Positions 45,518 through 53,943 of a stretch of 64,000 bases of DNA are shown here, in pieces. This stretch comes from Neptuniibacter sp. CAU 1671. GTDB lineage: Bacteria > Pseudomonadota > Gammaproteobacteria > Pseudomonadales > Balneatricaceae. How positions within the stretch are numbered: position 1 is the stretch's first letter; the number at the start of each line of letters is the position of its first letter. The DNA lies in the NCBI RefSeq assembly GCF_029222905.1, contig NZ_JARHUE010000002.1:124001-188000 (forward strand). The letters are read 5' to 3'. Under the pieces are notes generated by a model. It had not been told where the DNA came from, made no database searches, and worked only from the letters and a program-made list of their open reading frames with translations. A program made the translations under genes and the position numbers.

Positions 45518-47323
45518 ATGAGTCTTGATGTATTAACATTTTTGTTCGTCGGTGGTTCCTTCGCTCTCTATATCGCAATCGCGATCTGGGCTCGTGCTGG
45601 ATCCACTAAAGAATTCTACGTTGCAGGCGGCGGTGTACCACCAATTGCTAACGGTATGGCGACTGCTGCTGACTGGATGTCCGCTGCATCGTTTATCTCC
45701 CTGGCCGGTCTGGTGTCTTTCATCGGCCGCGACGGTTCTGCTTACCTGATGGGCTGGACCGGTGGTTACGTGCTTCTGGCACTGCTGCTGGCGCCTTACC
45801 TGCGTAAGTTTGGTAAGTTCACTGTGCCTGACTTTATCGGTGACCGTTACTACTCCACTACAGCGCGTACCATTGCGGTTGTATGTACCATCGTCATCTC
45901 CTTCACCTACGTGGCGGGTCAGATGCGTGGTGTAGGTATCGTGTTCTCCCGTTACCTGCACGTTGACATCAATACCGGCGTTATCATCGGTATGGCGATC
46001 GTATTCTTCTACGCCGTACTGGGTGGTATGAAAGGTATTACCTACACTCAGGTTGCTCAGTACGTAGTACTGATTCTGGCGTTCACTGTTCCTGCGTTCT
46101 TCCTGTCTTCTCAGGTGACTGGTCATATCCTGCCTCAGCTGGGTCTGGGCGCAACCCTGGATAGCGGCATGTCAGTTCTGGCGACGCTGGATAAACTGTC
46201 CATGGAACTTGGTTTTGCACAATATACTGCGGGTACCAAGTCGACTCTGGATATCTTCTGTCTGACGGTTGCGCTGATGTGCGGTACTGCGGGTCTGCCA
46301 CACGTAATCGTACGTTTCTTCACTGTGCCACGTGTTAAAGATGCGCGTATCTCTGCAGGTTATGCGCTGGTGTTCATTGCGCTGCTGTACACTGCGGTTC
46401 CAGGTGTAGCTGGTTTTGGTCGTGTAAACCTGATCCAGACTCTGAACGGCGCCGACAACACCGGTACGGCTTACACTGAAATGCCATCCTGGTTCAAGAA
46501 CTGGGAAGAAACCGGTCTGCTGGGCTGGCAGGATCGTAACGGTGACGGCAAAGTACAGTACGCTGCGGGTAAAGCATTCGACGGTAAAGGCAAACCTAAC
46601 TTCATCGAAGGTCGTGGTGTCAACGGCGAGCGTCTGACTGACAACGCCCTGACTGATCCAAGTTTTGATGCAGCTAAACAGCCGTTTGCTAACGAAGTGT
46701 ATGTTGACCGTGACATCATGGTACTGGCTAACCCGGACATCGCTCAGCTGCCAAACTGGGTAATTGCTCTGGTTGCGGCGGGTGCGGTTGCTGCAGCACT
46801 GTCTACTGCGGCGGGTCTGCTGCTGGTTATCTCTACAGCTGTCTCTCACGACATGATGAAGAAAACCATCAATCCTAATCTGACCGATAAGCAGGAACTG
46901 ATGTATGCCCGTCTGGCAGCCATCGTTGCGATTATCATTGCAGGTTACTTCGGTATTAACCCTCCAGGCTTCGTGGCTCAGGTAGTGGCGTTGGCATTCG
47001 GTCTGGCATGTGCCTCCGTATTCCCAGCCATCATCATGGGTATCTTCTGGAAGCGTCACAACTCTGCAGGCGCTATCTCAGGCATGCTGATTGGTCTGGT
47101 TTCTACCATGGCTTACATGTACTACTTCGCTTTCGCTGGCGGTACTCCTGCTGAATACTTCATGGGTATCTCTCCAGGCGGCTTCGGTACTGTAGGTGCT
47201 ATCCTGCACATCGTAGTAGGTGTTGTGGTTTCTCTGGCAACTGCTGAGCCACCACAGGAAATCCAGGATATTGTTGAAGACCTGCGTATCCCTCGCGGTG
47301 CTGGTTCGGCTCACGCCCACTAA
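45518..47323 (+). CDS. actP: cation/acetate symporter, VC_2705-type SSS family
   Basis: 601-aa SLC5-family symporter with about 13-14 TM helices, probably importing acetate with Na+ or H+. Seen: FYVAGGGVPPIANGMATAAD near residue 34 and ADWMSAASFISLAGL near 52, the usual SSS start; a large extracytoplasmic insert (about 310-410) rich in charged and Gly residues with NGDGKV, typical of the VC_2705 subgroup; and AAALSTAAGLLLVISTAVSHD near 427. Very strong codon bias implies high expression. Preceded by DUF4212, followed by a terminator. The substrate is inferred from family and the acs/crb context; E. coli ActP is a more distant relative. Confidence 0.9.
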   Translation: MSLDVLTFLFVGGSFALYIAIAIWARAGSTKEFYVAGGGVPPIANGMATAADWMSAASFISLAGLVSFIGRDGSAYLMGWTGGYVLLALLLAPYLRKFGKFTVPDFIGDRYYSTTARTIAVVCTIVISFTYVAGQMRGVGIVFSRYLHVDINTGVIIGMAIVFFYAVLGGMKGITYTQVAQYVVLILAFTVPAFFLSSQVTGHILPQLGLGATLDSGMSVLATLDKLSMELGFAQYTAGTKSTLDIFCLTVALMCGTAGLPHVIVRFFTVPRVKDARISAGYALVFIALLYTAVPGVAGFGRVNLIQTLNGADNTGTAYTEMPSWFKNWEETGLLGWQDRNGDGKVQYAAGKAFDGKGKPNFIEGRGVNGERLTDNALTDPSFDAAKQPFANEVYVDRDIMVLANPDIAQLPNWVIALVAAGAVAAALSTAAGLLLVISTAVSHDMMKKTINPNLTDKQELMYARLAAIVAIIIAGYFGINPPGFVAQVVALAFGLACASVFPAIIMGIFWKRHNSAGAISGMLIGLVSTMAYMYYFAFAGGTPAEYFMGISPGGFGTVGAILHIVVGVVVSLATAEPPQEIQDIVEDLRIPRGAGSAHAH

Positions 47324-47349
47324 GCACTGAGATTAGATATGCCTGATAA

Positions 47350-47382
47350 GGGCGCCCAGCGTAGGTTGGTGCGCCCTTTTTT
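47350..47382 (+). terminator. intrinsic terminator after actP
   Basis: GGGCGC (47350-47355) pairs with GCGCCC (47371-47376), extended by CCA/TGG past a bulge, followed by TTTTTT. It ends about 20 bases before the next start codon, so the DUF294 gene may rely on read-through or its own promoter. Confidence 0.85.
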
Positions 47383-47402
47383 AATCTTGATTGGGAGGTC
47401 GA

Positions 47403-49232
47403 ATGGCTGATTCTTTCAAAATGACAAACCTGCCTTTTAGTTTGCTGGATGAGTCTGAGCAGCAACTACTCGGCAGCAGCATGGATATCTGCTATTTCCA
47501 GAAGGGCGAAACCCTGTTGGCGGCGGGAGCAGAGCCTGAAGGGGTGTTTGTTATTCTGAAAGGACGGGTTCGCGAAAGTGAAGTGTTTCAGCCGGGTGAA
47601 GAGGCTACCCAGCATGTATTTGTGCACTACACCAACGAAGACTATTTTGGCGCCTGGTCTGCGATTCGCGGCCGCGCGATCCATAACTTTATTGCGGAAG
47701 AGGAGACTATCTGTCACCTGATTCCGACCAAAACGCTGCTGGATCTGATGTCCAGTAACAGTCTGTTTGCGGATTATTTTCAGCAGAACCTCAGTGCTAA
47801 ATCTGAGATTGTGGCGCAGCATGGCGGTGATCAGGATATGGCCGAATTTATGCTGGCCAGGGTCTCTGACAGTCTGGTGCGTGATCCGGTGATCATCCTT
47901 GAGGGAACCTCGATCCGTGAAGCCACGCTGTTGATGCGTGAGAAGAAAGCGGATTGTCTGTTGGTCAAAAAAGGTAACCGCTATGGCATGGTGACCGGAA
48001 CTGACCTGCTGGATGCTGTCATTGTGCGGGAGATGCCGCTGTCCACCTCGGTTGCTGATATTGCAAGCTACCGACTGATCACGATCAAGCCCGGAGATTA
48101 TCTGTTTAATGCGCTGATTTTGATGACGCAACAGCAGATTGAGCGGCTGGTGGTGATGCAGTACGACATCCTGAGTGGTGTTGTTGAGCTGACGGATGTA
48201 CTGAGTTATTTCTCAAGTCACTCTCATGTGATTGGTTTGCGTATAGAACGTGCGCAGACAATAGAGGATCTGAAAGAAGCGGCATTTGGACTGGATGATC
48301 TGATCCGGGCGCTGGTATCTCATGGTGTAAAAACGCGCTTTGCCATGGATCTGTTAGCGGCGATGAATGGCCGGATTATTGCCAAGCTGTTTGATCTGAT
48401 CATTCCGGTAGATATGCAGCCTCATGTCTGTCTGCTGGTGATGGGTTCGGAAGGGCGTGGTGAGCAGATCATGAAGACGGACCAGGATAACGCCATCATC
48501 TATCGGGATGGTCTCGGCTGGCCCGGCATGCAGGACACGCTGAATACCTTCAGTCGGACGCTGATTGATTTTGGTTTTCCGCCTTGTCCGGGCAATATCA
48601 TGGTATCGAATCCGGCTTGGGTGAAGTCTTTAAGTCAGTGGACCGGCATGCTGGCGGATTGGGCATCAAAATTTGATGGTGAAGCGCAGATGAATCTGGC
48701 GATCGCTGTGGATGCGAAACCCGTGGCAGGTAATCCGGCGATCTTTAAAGCGAGCCGCAACTGGTTTATGCGCCATTTGCGCAATAATGATGTGTTTTTC
48801 TCGCACTTCGCCAAGGCTTCGCTGGAGTTTGATACGCCGCTGACTTTCTTTGGCAACCTGAAAGACAAGGGTGAGCTGGATATTAAAAAGGGCGGTATTT
48901 TCCCCATCGTGCATGGCATCAGAACCATTGCGCTGGAATGCCGTATAAAAACCACCAATACCTTTGCGCGTATTGAGGAATTGGTAGAACAGGATGTGTT
49001 CAAGGCTGAGTTTGGCCGGGAGTTGTCAGAAGCGTTGAGTCTGTTCATCCAGTTGCGACTGAATCAGCAGATCAAACGAATGGAGGCCAGTAATGATGGC
49101 CGGGATGATACGCCGAATACCATTGAGCTGCAGGCGCTCAATAAAATGGAGCGTGACCTGTTGCGTGATGCGCTGCATGTGGTGAAAAAGTTTAAGAAGC
49201 ACCTTGAACTCAGGTACCACTTGGGGAACTGA
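47403..49232 (+). CDS. cyclic nucleotide-binding/CBS/DUF294 nucleotidyltransferase-like protein
   Basis: 609-aa cytoplasmic protein. An N-terminal cNMP-binding domain (about 10-125, with GVFVILKGRVRESE) is followed by two CBS domains (about 155-275), then DUF294 (about 300-440) with the nucleotidyltransferase signature MGSEGRGEQIMKTDQDNAII near residue 350, and DUF294_C (about 470-605). The family is often next to acetate symporters and is suspected to regulate them, but the reaction is unknown. The ATG at 47403 has GGGAGG upstream. Two bases separate it from the exonuclease gene. Confidence 0.9.
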   Translation: MADSFKMTNLPFSLLDESEQQLLGSSMDICYFQKGETLLAAGAEPEGVFVILKGRVRESEVFQPGEEATQHVFVHYTNEDYFGAWSAIRGRAIHNFIAEEETICHLIPTKTLLDLMSSNSLFADYFQQNLSAKSEIVAQHGGDQDMAEFMLARVSDSLVRDPVIILEGTSIREATLLMREKKADCLLVKKGNRYGMVTGTDLLDAVIVREMPLSTSVADIASYRLITIKPGDYLFNALILMTQQQIERLVVMQYDILSGVVELTDVLSYFSSHSHVIGLRIERAQTIEDLKEAAFGLDDLIRALVSHGVKTRFAMDLLAAMNGRIIAKLFDLIIPVDMQPHVCLLVMGSEGRGEQIMKTDQDNAIIYRDGLGWPGMQDTLNTFSRTLIDFGFPPCPGNIMVSNPAWVKSLSQWTGMLADWASKFDGEAQMNLAIAVDAKPVAGNPAIFKASRNWFMRHLRNNDVFFSHFAKASLEFDTPLTFFGNLKDKGELDIKKGGIFPIVHGIRTIALECRIKTTNTFARIEELVEQDVFKAEFGRELSEALSLFIQLRLNQQIKRMEASNDGRDDTPNTIELQALNKMERDLLRDALHVVKKFKKHLELRYHLGN

Positions 49233-49234
49233 GA

Positions 49235-49864
49235 ATGATTATTCCAAGAACGTTTCAGAAAATTAAAGACCGCTATCAGCATAAGACGGGGCCTTATGCA
49301 CATCTGTTTCAACCCTATGATGGTGATGAGATTGTTTCGCTTGATTGCGAAACCACCAATTTGGATGTCAGTAAAGGTGAGATCATTTCCATAGGCGCGG
49401 TAAAGATCAAAGGCCGGCGCGTGATCACCAGTGACCGGTTGGATCTTAAGTTAAAACCCCCTGAATCGCTGGATGGCGAGTCGATCAAGATTCACAAGTT
49501 GCGTGAAACGGATCTTGAGGACGGTATCGAAATGGAGGAAGCGCTGGAGAAGGTACTCGACTATGTGGGTAACCGTCCGATCTTGGGGTATTACGTTAAC
49601 TACGATATCCGCATGCTGGATAAATTCCTGCGTCCGCGTTATGGCTTCGGGCTGCCTAACAAATCGATTGAGCTTTCTCATGTCTACCATGACATCATTA
49701 AATGGAAATCAATCGGCGGTAATGTTGATCTGCGTTTTGATACTATTTCCAGAAAACTCGATATTCCGATGATGGAACGCCATACCGCTATTGGTGATGC
49801 GCTGACAGTTGCGCTTATGTTCCTCAGGTTAAAATACGGCGAGCCACCGGAAGCGGATTACTAA
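49235..49864 (+). CDS. DnaQ-like 3'-5' exonuclease (DEDDh family)
   Basis: 209-aa exonuclease of the RNase T/DNA polymerase III epsilon fold. Exo I is SLDCETTNLD near residue 35 (Asp and Glu), Exo II is YYVNYDIRMLDKF near 118, and Exo III is MERHTAIGDALTV near 182 (His and Asp), so the catalytic set is complete. Substrate unknown. Coupled to the DUF294 gene; this exonuclease/DUF294/actP neighbourhood recurs in gammaproteobacteria, but its meaning for acetate use is unclear. A terminator follows. Confidence 0.88.
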   Translation: MIIPRTFQKIKDRYQHKTGPYAHLFQPYDGDEIVSLDCETTNLDVSKGEIISIGAVKIKGRRVITSDRLDLKLKPPESLDGESIKIHKLRETDLEDGIEMEEALEKVLDYVGNRPILGYYVNYDIRMLDKFLRPRYGFGLPNKSIELSHVYHDIIKWKSIGGNVDLRFDTISRKLDIPMMERHTAIGDALTVALMFLRLKYGEPPEADY

Positions 49865-49887
49865 TTTACCAAATCGTCAAAAATCAA

Positions 49888-49908
49888 ACGGGCAATGGCC
49901 CGTTTTTT
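49888..49908 (+). terminator. intrinsic terminator after the exonuclease gene
   Basis: ACGGGC (49888-49893), loop AATG, GCCCGT (49898-49903), then a T run (49903-49908). It is 23 bp after the stop. Its right arm and T run also match a sigma-54 promoter. Confidence 0.8.
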
Positions 49909-49911
49909 GCA
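49896..49911 (+). promoter_or_regulatory. candidate sigma-54 promoter of the fliE operon
   Basis: TGGCCCGTTTTTTGCA has GG and GC separated by exactly 10 bases in TGGC...TTGCA context, but it overlaps the preceding terminator, whose form alone could produce the match. Two FleQ-box candidates lie downstream at 49949 and 50011. The leader would be about 120 bases. Confidence 0.55.
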
Positions 49912-49948
49912 TTTTATACTTGGGCTGGTGTTTTATTTTTGCTTTTTA

Positions 49949-49962
49949 GCCAAAAAAATGAC
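49949..49962. promoter_or_regulatory. FleQ-box candidate 1 upstream of fliE
   Basis: GCCAAAAAAATGAC, close to the FleQ box form. About 40 bases downstream of the -12 of the putative sigma-54 promoter. Confidence 0.5.
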
Positions 49963-49982
49963 GAATTTGATGGTTTTTTGGG

Positions 49983-50010
49983 TTGAAGAGCAAGGTTGGC
50001 CAATTATAAT
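49983..50010 (+). promoter_or_regulatory. candidate sigma-70 promoter of fliE
   Basis: TTGAAG (49983-49988), a 16-base spacer and a perfect TATAAT (50005-50010), ending directly at a FleQ-box candidate. It is an alternative or addition to the sigma-54 element. Confidence 0.4.
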
Positions 50011-50024
50011 GTCAATAAATTGCC
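50011..50024. promoter_or_regulatory. FleQ-box candidate 2 upstream of fliE
   Basis: GTCAATAAATTGCC, the best match in the window to GTCAnTAAATTGAC (one mismatch). Its centre is 62 bp from the box at 49949-49962 and it adjoins TATAAT. Confidence 0.65.
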
Positions 50025-50039
50025 GCTTTGGTGAGTGTG

Positions 50040-50390
50040 ATGGTAGATCGAGCAGATATTAACAGTGTACTGGCCCAGATGCGGGCAATTCAGTCACAGG
50101 TACAGGCTTCATCGTCAACGCCTTCCCATGTTATCCCGCAAAATGCAGGGCCGCAGTCGGTTGAAAGGACCGAGTTTGGTTCGATCCTCAAAAATGTTGT
50201 GGATCAGGTAAATGATGCACAGAAAACCGCCAAAAATTTGGCAGAGGCGTTTGAGCGTGGTGATCCGATGGTGGATCTGCCGCAGGTGATGCTCAGTGCC
50301 GAAAAAGCGTCAGTGTCCTTTCAGGCGATGACTCAGGTCCGTAACCGACTGGTAACGGCGTACGAAGACATCATGAAAATGTCGATCTGA
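50040..50390 (+). CDS. fliE: flagellar hook-basal body protein FliE
   Basis: Links the MS ring to the rod. The 116-aa product has a variable N-terminus and the conserved C-terminal half, EKASVSFQAMTQVRNRLVTAYEDIMKM. The ATG at 50040 is used; TTG and GTG codons just upstream (50028, 50031) are less likely, and no strong RBS is present. First gene of the long fliEFGHIJK... run. Confidence 0.94.
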   Translation: MVDRADINSVLAQMRAIQSQVQASSSTPSHVIPQNAGPQSVERTEFGSILKNVVDQVNDAQKTAKNLAEAFERGDPMVDLPQVMLSAEKASVSFQAMTQVRNRLVTAYEDIMKMSI

Positions 50391-50406
50391 CGGAGGCGTA
50401 TAGACC

Positions 50407-52074
50407 GTGGCTGAAAATGCAAACCTGAGCGGCAACCCGTTACTTGGTTTCAATCGTCTGAGTATTGTTCGGCAGTTGGGCCTTATGGTGGGTCTGGCGG
50501 CCAGTGTGGCAATCGGTTTTGCAGTGGTGCTCTGGTCTCAGAAGCCTGAGCAGCGGGTGCTATTCAGCAATCTTAACTTTTCTGACGCGAACCAGATTAT
50601 TGAGCAGCTGCAGTTATTCAATGTGCCCTATCAGTTTGATGCAACGGGTCGGGCGATTCTGGTGCCGGAAGAGTATGTGCATCAGGCCAGGCTCAAGCTG
50701 GCAGCAGAAGGTTTTACTGCTGACAAAACCGTAGGGCTTGAGATTCTGGATCAGGAGCAAAGTCTCGGTACCAGTCAGTTTATGGAGACCGCGCGTTACC
50801 GTCGCGGTCTTGAGGGGGAACTGGCGCGGACTATATCCAGTATCACTGCTGTGCGTAACGCCCGGGTTCACCTGGCTATCCCTAAAGAGTCCGCTTTTGT
50901 GCGTGATACCCGCCGTCCCAAAGCGTCTGTGTTCCTTGAATTGTTTTCCGGACGTCGTTTGGAGCCGGATCAGGTGGCATCAATCGCTAATCTGGTCGCA
51001 ACCAGTGTGCCTGAGCTTGACGTTAAAGATGTCACGGTCGTCGATCAAAAAGGTCGCTTGCTGAATAACCGCGATAAAGATGTAGATGTTGTGCTGGCGG
51101 CAAAACAGCTGGAGTACACCCGTAGTCTGGAAGAAACCCTGCTTAACCGGGTGAACAGTATCCTGCAGCCAGTAGTCGGCATGGGTAAATACCGTGCAGA
51201 AGTCTCTGCCGATGTTGATTTTACCGCCATCGAACAAACCGACGAGCTCTACAATCCCGATCTGCCAGCGCTGCGCAGTGAGCAGACGTTGGAAGAGTCC
51301 CGCTCTGGCGCTAATGCGGCGGGAGGTGTACCGGGGGCGCTGTCTAATCAGCCGCCGGGTCCAAGTTCTGTGCCTGAAATTGCCAATGCTGTAGCAGGTG
51401 GGCAGGGCGTTGCTGGTCAGCCTGAGTCGGCCCGTAAGCAGGCAACGCGTAATTACGAAGTCGATCGCACCATCAGTTATACCAAACACCAGATGGGTAA
51501 GATTCGCCGGTTGACGGTAGCCGTGGTTGTGGACGACCTTTCTCGTGTTGATCCGGCCAGTGGTGAGCTTGGTCGGGCGCCGTGGGATGCCAACGAACTC
51601 GCGCGGCTGAAGATTCTGGTGCAGGACGCGGTGGGTTTCTCGGCCCTGCGTGGTGATAGTGTCAACGTAGTGAATACCCCGTTTGTGGTTGAAGAGCCGA
51701 TTGTGGTCGAGGACCTTCCGTTCTGGAAACAGGAGTGGATCTGGGATCTGAGTAAGCAGTTACTGGCGGTGGCTTTTGTGTTGTTGCTGGTGTTTGGTGT
51801 GCTGCGTCCAATCATGCGCAATCTGGCCGTGTCTGGTACCTCTGGTCGTGTCGCCGGTCTTGGTTCTGCAGGTGATGTCTCTGCTGAGCTGGAAGGTCTT
51901 GAAAGCGGTGAGTTTTCTTCGGATCAGGTGACCTTCGGCAGTGATGATGATCTGTTGCCAACGCCTAACGAAAGCTTCGATTATCAGCTGAACGCAATTC
52001 GCAGTATGGTGGCAGAAGACCCGGCCCGGGTGGCGCAGGCAGTAAAGCAGTGGGTTACCGTTGATGAGCGATGA
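50407..52074 (+). CDS. fliF: flagellar MS-ring protein FliF
   Basis: Builds the membrane-supramembrane ring. The 555-aa protein has TM helices at about 22-42 and 450-470, ring-building motifs in the periplasmic part (GLEGELARTISSITAVRNARVHLAIP, landmarks near residue 135-160, and PKASVFLEL near 170) and a C-terminal cytoplasmic tail binding FliG. The start is GTG, with CGGAGG about ten bases upstream. Overlaps fliG by 11 bp. Confidence 0.96.
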   Translation: MAENANLSGNPLLGFNRLSIVRQLGLMVGLAASVAIGFAVVLWSQKPEQRVLFSNLNFSDANQIIEQLQLFNVPYQFDATGRAILVPEEYVHQARLKLAAEGFTADKTVGLEILDQEQSLGTSQFMETARYRRGLEGELARTISSITAVRNARVHLAIPKESAFVRDTRRPKASVFLELFSGRRLEPDQVASIANLVATSVPELDVKDVTVVDQKGRLLNNRDKDVDVVLAAKQLEYTRSLEETLLNRVNSILQPVVGMGKYRAEVSADVDFTAIEQTDELYNPDLPALRSEQTLEESRSGANAAGGVPGALSNQPPGPSSVPEIANAVAGGQGVAGQPESARKQATRNYEVDRTISYTKHQMGKIRRLTVAVVVDDLSRVDPASGELGRAPWDANELARLKILVQDAVGFSALRGDSVNVVNTPFVVEEPIVVEDLPFWKQEWIWDLSKQLLAVAFVLLLVFGVLRPIMRNLAVSGTSGRVAGLGSAGDVSAELEGLESGEFSSDQVTFGSDDDLLPTPNESFDYQLNAIRSMVAEDPARVAQAVKQWVTVDER

Positions 52075-53077
52075 GGCCAAAAAAGAAGGCTTTGCCGACA
52101 TAGAAAAAGCAGCCATTCTGTTGATCAGTCTGGGTGAAGCGGATGCGGCCGAAATCCTCAAGCATATGGGCCCTAAAGAGGTCCAGATGATCGGCCAGGC
52201 TATGGCGCAACTGAATAATGTGGCGCAGTCCAGGGTTGAGTCCGTAGTGGGGGACTTTCTGGGTCTGGTGAGTGATCAGACCGGTATTGGTATCAATAAT
52301 GACGTCTATATCCGCGCCATGCTGAATCAGGCGCTGGGTGAAGAAAAAGCCAAGACGTTGCTGGACCGAATTCTGCTGAGTACCAATACCTCCGGTTTGG
52401 ATACCCTGCGCTGGATGGACCCGCGCCAGATCAGTGAAATCATTCGTTACGAACATCCGCAGATTCAGGCGGTGGTGATTGCTTATCTTGAGCCGGATGC
52501 TGCTGCCGGTGTGCTCTCCTGTTTTGATGATAAAGTCCGCCTTGATATTTTGATGCGTGTGGCGGCGTTGGATCGTATTCAGCCACAGGCGCTGCAGGAG
52601 CTGAATGATATTCTTGAACGTCAGTTTGCTGGCGCGGGTGGTGCCAGTACAGCTACCTTGGGTGGTGTGAAATCTGCCGCTAATATCATGAACTTCATTG
52701 ATTCGACTCTTGAGGCTGAATTGATGGATGCGATTCGTGAAGTCGATGAAAATCTGGCCAACACCATCTCTGATATGATGTTTGTCTTTGACAACCTGAT
52801 TGATGTGGATGATCGCGGTATCCAGACCATTCTGCGTGAAATTTCTACTGATATGCTGGTTATCGCGCTTAAAGGTGCCGATGTTCAGTTGCAGGAAAAA
52901 ATCTTCCGCAACATGTCTAAACGTGCCGCAGAGTTGCTGCGTGATGACCTTGAGGCACAAGGACCAGTACGTGTCAGCGAAGTTGAAGCAGCGCAGAAAG
53001 AAATTCTGGCGGCTGCCCGGCGTCTGGCTGATGCGGGTGAAATTATGCTGGGTGGCGGTGGCGAAGAGATGGTCTGA
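52064..53077 (+). CDS. fliG: flagellar motor switch protein FliG
   Basis: Rotor protein that meets the stator and sets rotation direction. The 337-aa protein has the EHPQIQAVV motif near residue 130 in the middle domain and the torque helix region (MFVFDNLIDVDDRGIQ near 243-258) with conserved charged residues, followed by ILREI. The start is the ATG at 52064 inside the fliF end. Confidence 0.96.
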   Translation: MSDEAKKEGFADIEKAAILLISLGEADAAEILKHMGPKEVQMIGQAMAQLNNVAQSRVESVVGDFLGLVSDQTGIGINNDVYIRAMLNQALGEEKAKTLLDRILLSTNTSGLDTLRWMDPRQISEIIRYEHPQIQAVVIAYLEPDAAAGVLSCFDDKVRLDILMRVAALDRIQPQALQELNDILERQFAGAGGASTATLGGVKSAANIMNFIDSTLEAELMDAIREVDENLANTISDMMFVFDNLIDVDDRGIQTILREISTDMLVIALKGADVQLQEKIFRNMSKRAAELLRDDLEAQGPVRVSEVEAAQKEILAAARRLADAGEIMLGGGGEEMV

Positions 53078-53166
53078 TCCGCCGTCCTCTGGCATTATCG
53101 GGTATAGATATCTAAGGCCGGTTTCGGTGTGATCTAACCTTCCTGACAGTGTGTCTCTGTAACGTG

Positions 53167-53943
53167 ATGTCCCAAGAAGATAATAAATACAAGCGAATAC
53201 GCGCAGCTGATGCCGGTGCAGTCGAAGGCTGGCACCTGCCGGATATCAGCTCGCCGGTTAGCGTGGGTCTGCAGCGACAGGATGGGGCAATCGCAGTACG
53301 GGTGACTGAAGAGGAGTTCAGGCAGGATCGTGTCACCCTGACCGAGCTGGAAAGTATTCGTGAAAATGCCCGTCTTGAAGGTCTGGCAGCGGGTCTTGAA
53401 GAAGGCCGTGCCCGTGGTCTTGAAGAGGGTCGTGCCGAGGGGCTGAAAACCGGTCAGGACCAGGGTTATGCTGCCGGACTCTCGGCGGGTGAAAACGAAA
53501 TTAAGCAGCGTATGGCTCAGCTGGAAGGCATGATTCAGCAGCTCAGTACGCCGATCAGTCAGCAACAATCCAGTTTGGAAACCCTGCTGCTTAATCTGGT
53601 GTTGCAGGTTTCAAAAACGGTTGTTGGACATGAGTTGGCGACGCGGCCCACGGTTATCGCCAATGCGATTCGCGACGCGATTTCCCAGATTCCAGAGCCG
53701 CTTGGGGAAGTAGAGTTGACGCTGCATCCGCAGGATATTGAGTGGGCCAAACATCTCAGTGACACGCTGACTGCCGGTCTGCAGTTAGTGGCGAATGAAC
53801 AGTTAACCCCCGGCGGTTTTCGACTTAAAACAGTCAACAGTCTGGTCACACACGAAGTTGAATCACGTTTTTCTCAGGTGGCTGATCAGTTGCTGACGCA
53901 TCTTAATGCCAGGGCGGATGCCGTTGATGACGGATCTGCTTAA
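53167..53943 (+). CDS. fliH: flagellar assembly protein FliH
   Basis: Regulator and stator-like partner of the export ATPase FliI. The 258-aa protein has a Glu/Gly-rich central repeat of GxxxG type (about 75-115: [18 protein letters not shown]), a hallmark of FliH, and a C-terminal globular domain. The ATG at 53167 is chosen; a GTG 18 bases upstream is the alternative. 89 bp separate it from fliG with no visible promoter. Its last 17 bp overlap fliI. Confidence 0.92.
   Translation: MSQEDNKYKRIRAADAGAVEGWHLPDISSPVSVGLQRQDGAIAVRVTEEEFRQDRVTLTELESIRENARLEGLAAGLEEGRARGLEEGRAEGLKTGQDQGYAAGLSAGENEIKQRMAQLEGMIQQLSTPISQQQSSLETLLLNLVLQVSKTVVGHELATRPTVIANAIRDAISQIPEPLGEVELTLHPQDIEWAKHLSDTLTAGLQLVANEQLTPGGFRLKTVNSLVTHEVESRFSQVADQLLTHLNARADAVDDGSA

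Noticed and set aside
46172-47059. 295-aa ORF antisense to actP
   Set aside because: Same codon-bias effect in a highly expressed gene; low-complexity Arg/Thr/Gln-rich translation.
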